64,000 nucleotides of DNA from Tetraselmis striata. Taxonomy: Eukaryota; Chlorophyta; Chlorodendrophyceae; Chlorodendrales; Chlorodendraceae. Each line of letters begins with the position of its first letter. Position 1 is the stretch's first letter. The DNA lies in the NCBI GenBank assembly GCA_006384855.1, contig VCJN01001220.1, positions 62,001-126,000 of the forward strand, in the 5' to 3' direction. The position numbers and the translations under genes are program-made. Of the stretch, positions 59,239 through 64,000 are shown one piece after another. The notes beneath the pieces were generated by a model. The model searched no databases and was not told the origin of the DNA. It saw only the letters and a program-made list of their open reading frames with translations.

Positions 59239-59788
59239 GCGACGAGAGCGTTGGGTGGGGGCACGTCGAGCAGACGAAGCCCTCGGTCGAGCGGGTCGGG
59301 CGGACCGGCTGGCAGACTCTCGAGAGGGTGGCCGCGTGCGGGGGGGAAGCGGGGGGGGGGGGGGGGGGGGTTGCTAGGCACCTCCATCGCGATGGGACCT
59401 ACCCCAGCCTGCATGGCAGTAACCGATAGCGCGAGCTGCAAGTCTCTATAGCTGCCTACTCACCAGCCGTGCAGACCTACGCCGAAGGTAGGCGGAGTCC
59501 GTTCATGTCACGGATCCGGGCGTTCGCGCCTTTTTTGTGTAAGTTAAGACCCTGCATGCCTGTGTCGCGTGGGATCCTTACCTATGAATTGTCGCTAACT
59601 GTCTGCCACGGCCCGGTTTGGGTTCTGGGCAGCCTTGGCGGTGGTGGAAAGGTATACTAGTAGCGACTAGCAGTACTGCGCAGCCCCCCCTCCACTCGAG
59701 TGGGCGGGATAAGGGATGGCGGCGGCGACGGCGAGTACAGTACTTTGCGCTGTATATGTATGTCTGTAGTACATTGTTTGGCGGGTGA

Positions 59789-59858
59789 GCTAGTAAATTG
59801 TCCCATTTTCAGTGAGTCAAAAGTGAAGTATAGTGGCCTCTACCGTTTACGCTAGTAT
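59789..59858. repeat. right arm of the 70-bp inverted repeat
   Basis: From GCTAGTAAATTGTCCCATTT to TACCGTTTACGCTAGTAT; pairs with 53881-53950, 5.8 kb away. Confidence 0.92.
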
Positions 59859-60586
59859 ATTGCGCTTTTCTCATTTGGAAGTCCTCGAGTATAAATACAA
59901 TACAATAAATAAATACAATACAATACACTCCCGCGGACATGCTACGCAAGCTCATATGAGTGCATTGAGCAGCCACCGTGTGCTACTACTACCGTGGTAT
60001 ATGATGTTGAATCATGCAACTACATTGGAACATCCGCCCGGATGGACGTCGAGGACGACCGCAGTGGCTCCATTGTATGTTATACATCACTGATACTATA
60101 TTTGATTTGATAGTTCACATCATACAATGATATAGAGGAAGACAGCTCCGCATATAAGATTCCGATGACGCGTTCCTCCGCCGTGCGACACATGTATGTA
60201 TAATAATACAGCATCTAATGGTATAGATTCAAGTAAATACAGATATTATAATTATCACTGCCGCAAGTAGAAGTATATATAGTGCACCTTGATCACATAT
60301 ATGAAGATCACATTTACCCCCACCTTTGCTTGATATTCACATTAGCGCACGGCATCATCCAGTTCCCACATCCGCCGCACCAACTCTCGAGATATGAGTG
60401 CGCGCCATGGCGCGCTGCCGTTATATTCTGATATTGTAGTGTGATATAGATTGCTTTGCGAAGCTATTTTCAACGAGGTGGGCGGGTGCTGCCAGCTAAA
60501 ATTGTCTCGCACTGTCTGCATATGCAGCCCGCATACAATGAATCAATGCGTTTAATGATACATTGCCCCTATCACGCTTGCAGTAG
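59859..60586. other. AT-rich intergenic, no gene
   Basis: Includes a degenerate AATACAATACAATAAATA run at about 59895-59930. No coding frame is supported. Confidence 0.5.
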
Positions 60587-61690
60587 CCACTCCAACGATC
60601 GTCGACATCGACATCGACATGAAAGAGCCCATCGCAGACTACGTACGGCGAGCCGTGGTCTCGGAGCCGACAGCCACCGGCGTACGTTTGCCGAGTCGGC
60701 GCGTATGCTCTAGGCGGCAGCGCATATTATAGCGGGCCCGGGGGGGGGGGGGGGGGGCGAGCTGGCACTCGTACGGCATGCTAATCATATTATACTGTGG
60801 CACTCCTAGCACGCTAGCCGCACTCGACATCCACTCCGACGATCGTCGACATCGACATCGACATGACCGACCCCACCGCCGACTACGTATGGCGGGCCGT
60901 GGTCTCGGAGCCGACAGCCACCGTCGTTTACCGAGTCGACGCATGCTCTCGACGGCATCGCATGTATATAGCGGGGTGGGTGCAAACTTATTAAACTCGC
61001 GCCGCATGCACACTGCCGACTACATAGGTTGTGACACCTACTCCTAGCACACTCTTCCACTCCGACGATTGCCGATGACGTCGACATCGCTTGACCCGAG
61101 TTGTCGACGTACGACGGACAGTGATTTCGGAGCCGTTAGCCACCGTTTTTTTGCCCAGTCGGCGTATTTTAACTATATTGCTCTCGATGGACAATGGCAG
61201 CGCACATAGCGTGCGGGGTGCATCGCAAGCTTGACGCAGGACGGCATGCATATCATTCTTGGATTGTGACACTTCTAGTACGCTACTTGCACTCGACATC
61301 GGTTCCTCCCTGTGGAGTGTTCACGAGCCCGTTGCCGACGCAAGACGGACTGTGGTTTCGGAGCCGACAGCCACCGTCGTTTGCCGAGTCGGCATATAAA
61401 TGCTCGCAACGGCAGCGCATAGAACGAGCGGGTGCAAGCAAAAACTCGCACGGCATGCATGCTGCCATATATAGTATATTGTGACATTACTATGAAGTCC
61501 ACGCTCCACATCTAGCCGCGTGGAGCGCAGCTAGATGTCCACGCTAGCCGCGCTCGGCATATTCACTGCGACGGTTGTAGACGTCGACATCGCCACGCCC
61601 GCGGTCGACGCACAGTGGTTTCGGAGCCGGCAATTGTTGTTCGCCGTCAGCTCATAGTTGCGCGAACAAGCTCCGGCCGTGTTGCGTGCG
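60587..61690. repeat. about 235-bp satellite array, five diverged units
   Basis: Units start near 60587, 60831, 61056, 61300 and 61561. Shared blocks are CGACGATCGTCGACATCGAC, GGTCTCGGAGCCGACAGCCA, TTTGCCGAGTCGGC and ACTCCTAGCACGCTAGCCGC. The copies are old and of uneven length; a G run sits in unit 1 (about 60740-60757). Confidence 0.88.
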
Positions 61691-64000
61691 CGGCCGTGGC
61701 ACCGAGATGCTATATATTCGGCCACCGATACCTTTGGAGGTCGTTATTGGTCGAAATCACAGATGTCGGTCTGATCCATCTGTCTATATATATGGTGCCA
61801 GTGAATAACGGGAAGGGATGTGCACCTGGGGGGGGGGGGGGGGGGGGGGCAACTTTGACTGTGGCGCCGTCGGAGGAGCACCAATCGCGTCCGGTGCCGA
61901 CGCCATCTACAACTTGAAGCACGGCTGCACCGGTTTGAGCGGCAGACTCCAACGAGTCCACTTACATGATGCATACGCCCAAAAACCCCGTTTTCACATA
62001 TTTGACTTGATTCGCTTTTTGTCCCAAAGCGGTGGCGTATAAGCCTAATTAGCCCAAGTATGTCTGCCCGGTCGTACTGACTGGTTTTTAGGCGTGTGTG
62101 GACATTGTATGTTTTGTATACGGCGCGGCGACCGCTCGGGTCTAGCAAGCGAAACCGCGAATAAGCTGTGATTATTATCACATCATAGCAATCGCATCAT
62201 TTCAACAGATAATTTGCAAGGCAGTATTTTGTGCAACACTAGGCGCAAACATCATGTTGCGGCATGGTGTTATTGATATTGCGGTCCTCGATGATGACGC
62301 TGTTGGGCGCGGCGCGGAAACGAAGGCAACGGAGCAGCATGTGATGCTTATTTCGGACGCTCGGAGCCGCTAGCTAGCAGCAATATTAATCATTCGGTAA
62401 ACGGGGCGCTAATGCGTGGATGTGGTTTCGGAGCGCAGCAATTGCGTGGTGCTCGGAAATGCGTGAGCAGACGCTCGCACTCCCGTGCACTACTATGGCG
62501 AGGAGCGCAGCGAAGCCAACGCAGATGCGGCATTATTATTACAGATACATAAATGACGACGAGGCGGTAGACATAGCCAGTACGTTGATTAATACTTAAT
62601 TCGCGCGAGGGAAGCTGACACAAGTGACCATGCGCGCATGCCAACATATAATAAAGATGACAGTGTAGGGCATACTTAGCACGCACAACCTACTCGTTAC
62701 ATGGAGGGTTTATCAGTGGGGGTGACCTTAATACTGATATGAATAAGCGTTTGGCTAGTGGCAGTACAGTGCTGTAGCAGTACATACAATACAAAGCATG
62801 AGGTTATAATTGCGATATTATGAGAGCGAATGAATTTGGCCGCTGATGATGCAGATCTGGGCAGCAGAGGTCCCCATGGCGAGTTACGTTAACCGCCTCT
62901 CATGGCACAAAGGCCAGGGGAGAACATGCCGGCAATCGGCAAGACATCGTGCCTAGAAGTGTTAGTACAATCGCTGCAACAACTGCGACTCCGCTTCCAC
63001 TGCATACTGTCTCAGTTCAGACTCAGATCGTGTTTGGTGAGAATGCTGGATGTTCACTCACATATTGCACCAGACGCCGAGCCCTCAAAACGTGCAGGAC
63101 ATGCTACTAACAAAGTCACCCAGCAGCACCTGCAATCCGGATTCGTGCTCAAGCCTCCGCAGCTGTCTTGGCCGCTATGGCGCAGGCTTTGTTATGCTGC
63201 ACCCTGTCATCATCACGAGTGCCTAGTTGACCCACCTTCTAGACCGAAGTTATAAGTATAGAGTTCAGACACCACCAGCACTCATGGAGGCAGCTGTGCT
63301 CCCATGCGCAAGATCATTCCTGACAATGAACTGGGCGCGCGCCACATCGCACGTATGGCCGCTGCTGCATCATCTTCCAAGTGGAAGTGGCTGATGTAAC
63401 TACGCAGCAGCAGAGTATGGCCAACTCCTTTTAAGTCGGCCCAAGACCTTGGCTGCGCCGCCAGATTTTAGCCCTCTAAGCGATGACACCTCAATGACCC
63501 ACTGTTTTACAGGCAGCAGTGTGGCACCGCAGCTCTTCTGGATTCCAAGACAAATCACTGCGAACCTTGCGCCGCACTAGCAGGCCGCCGCATGCATTAC
63601 ACCACCCGCTTCATTAACGGAATCGTTCTTTGTTTGAGCCGGCGACAGCAGCAGCAGTGGTGGCGATCCGCGCAATGCACCGCTTTGTCATTTTGGGAAA
63701 CCTCCAGAATCATTGGCATCAGCACACGGCAATGCAATGCAGTAATTGGGTGCGCTTGCATCGAACCCTCCGCCCGGGATAATGAATAAGCACTAAGAAT
63801 ATCGCAGCCATGTCACCGAGGAAAAATGGCACAGAAAGCAGCACAGCGATCTGTGGACCCAGCTCCCCACGACCCCCTCGCCATGTCTACATGGAACGCA
63901 GTGGGTTGGTTGGCGACACACATCGGGAGCAAACCGCATGTGCAACAGATGTGATCCCACCCAGCATTGCATACAGCAGAACCACCGGACGCGCGGCAGG
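61691..64000. other. right edge of the window, no gene recognised
   Basis: A G run lies at about 61829-61849. From about 62850 the base usage resembles the gene-bearing 36-48 kb stretch, so exons of a gene continuing past the window are possible. The frame 62902-63255 (+) is the longest candidate but has no family resemblance and no convincing splice chain. Confidence 0.4.

Noticed and set aside
1-64000. CRISPR arrays, rRNA genes, bacterial operons
   Set aside because: No short direct repeats with regular unique spacers, no rRNA blocks, and gene structure is clearly eukaryotic.

Overview
The window looks like nuclear DNA of a photosynthetic eukaryote, most likely a green alga. This is an inference from four signs: intron-rich genes with GT-AG (and two GC-AG) introns, plant-type CCCTAAA repeats inside introns, an ATG11 of the plant/algal type, and a protein carrying a ycf45/SPD1-type ATPase. 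About 27 long C or G homopolymer runs punctuate the sequence, several of them sitting just inside 5' splice sites. I cannot name the species.

Four host genes can be read with confidence. At 3.6-5.0 kb (+) is an intronless, probably secreted sialidase-superfamily protein. At 24.2-30.6 kb (-) is a nine-exon ATG11/FIP200-like autophagy scaffold. At 36.7-39.1 kb (+) is a nine-exon ALG6 glucosyltransferase of the ER N-glycan pathway. Converging on it at 40.5-47.6 kb (-) is a gene of about 19 exons encoding roughly 1321 residues. It joins an EXD1-like, apparently catalytically dead 3'-5' exonuclease domain to a ycf45/SPD1/SpoIIIAA-like AAA ATPase; this is the most interesting coding feature here. 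All exon chains were joined by hand using splice signals, reading phase and family resemblance, and each sums to a whole number of codons.

The rest is accessory, repeat-rich DNA. It includes tandem arrays at 5.1-5.6, 19.2-19.4, 54.7-58.9 and 60.6-61.7 kb; tandem TTAA-bounded units at 7.6-9.1 kb; dispersed repeat families; a LINE-like remnant near 15.4-17.5 kb; and a broken cysteine-rich secreted-protein remnant near 21.3-22.4 kb. There are two tyrosine-recombinase element fossils: a decayed one at about 33.6-35.5 kb, and a young PAT-like (DIRS order) element at 49.3-52.9 kb with textbook split direct repeats. A nearly perfect 70-bp inverted repeat brackets 53.9-59.9 kb, a segment made of a 188-bp satellite plus two copies of a captured exon.

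No rRNA, complete tRNA or CRISPR array was recognised. There is no operon-like arrangement; the four genes serve unrelated cell functions (glycan handling, autophagy, ER glycosylation, and a putative RNA or organelle ATPase).
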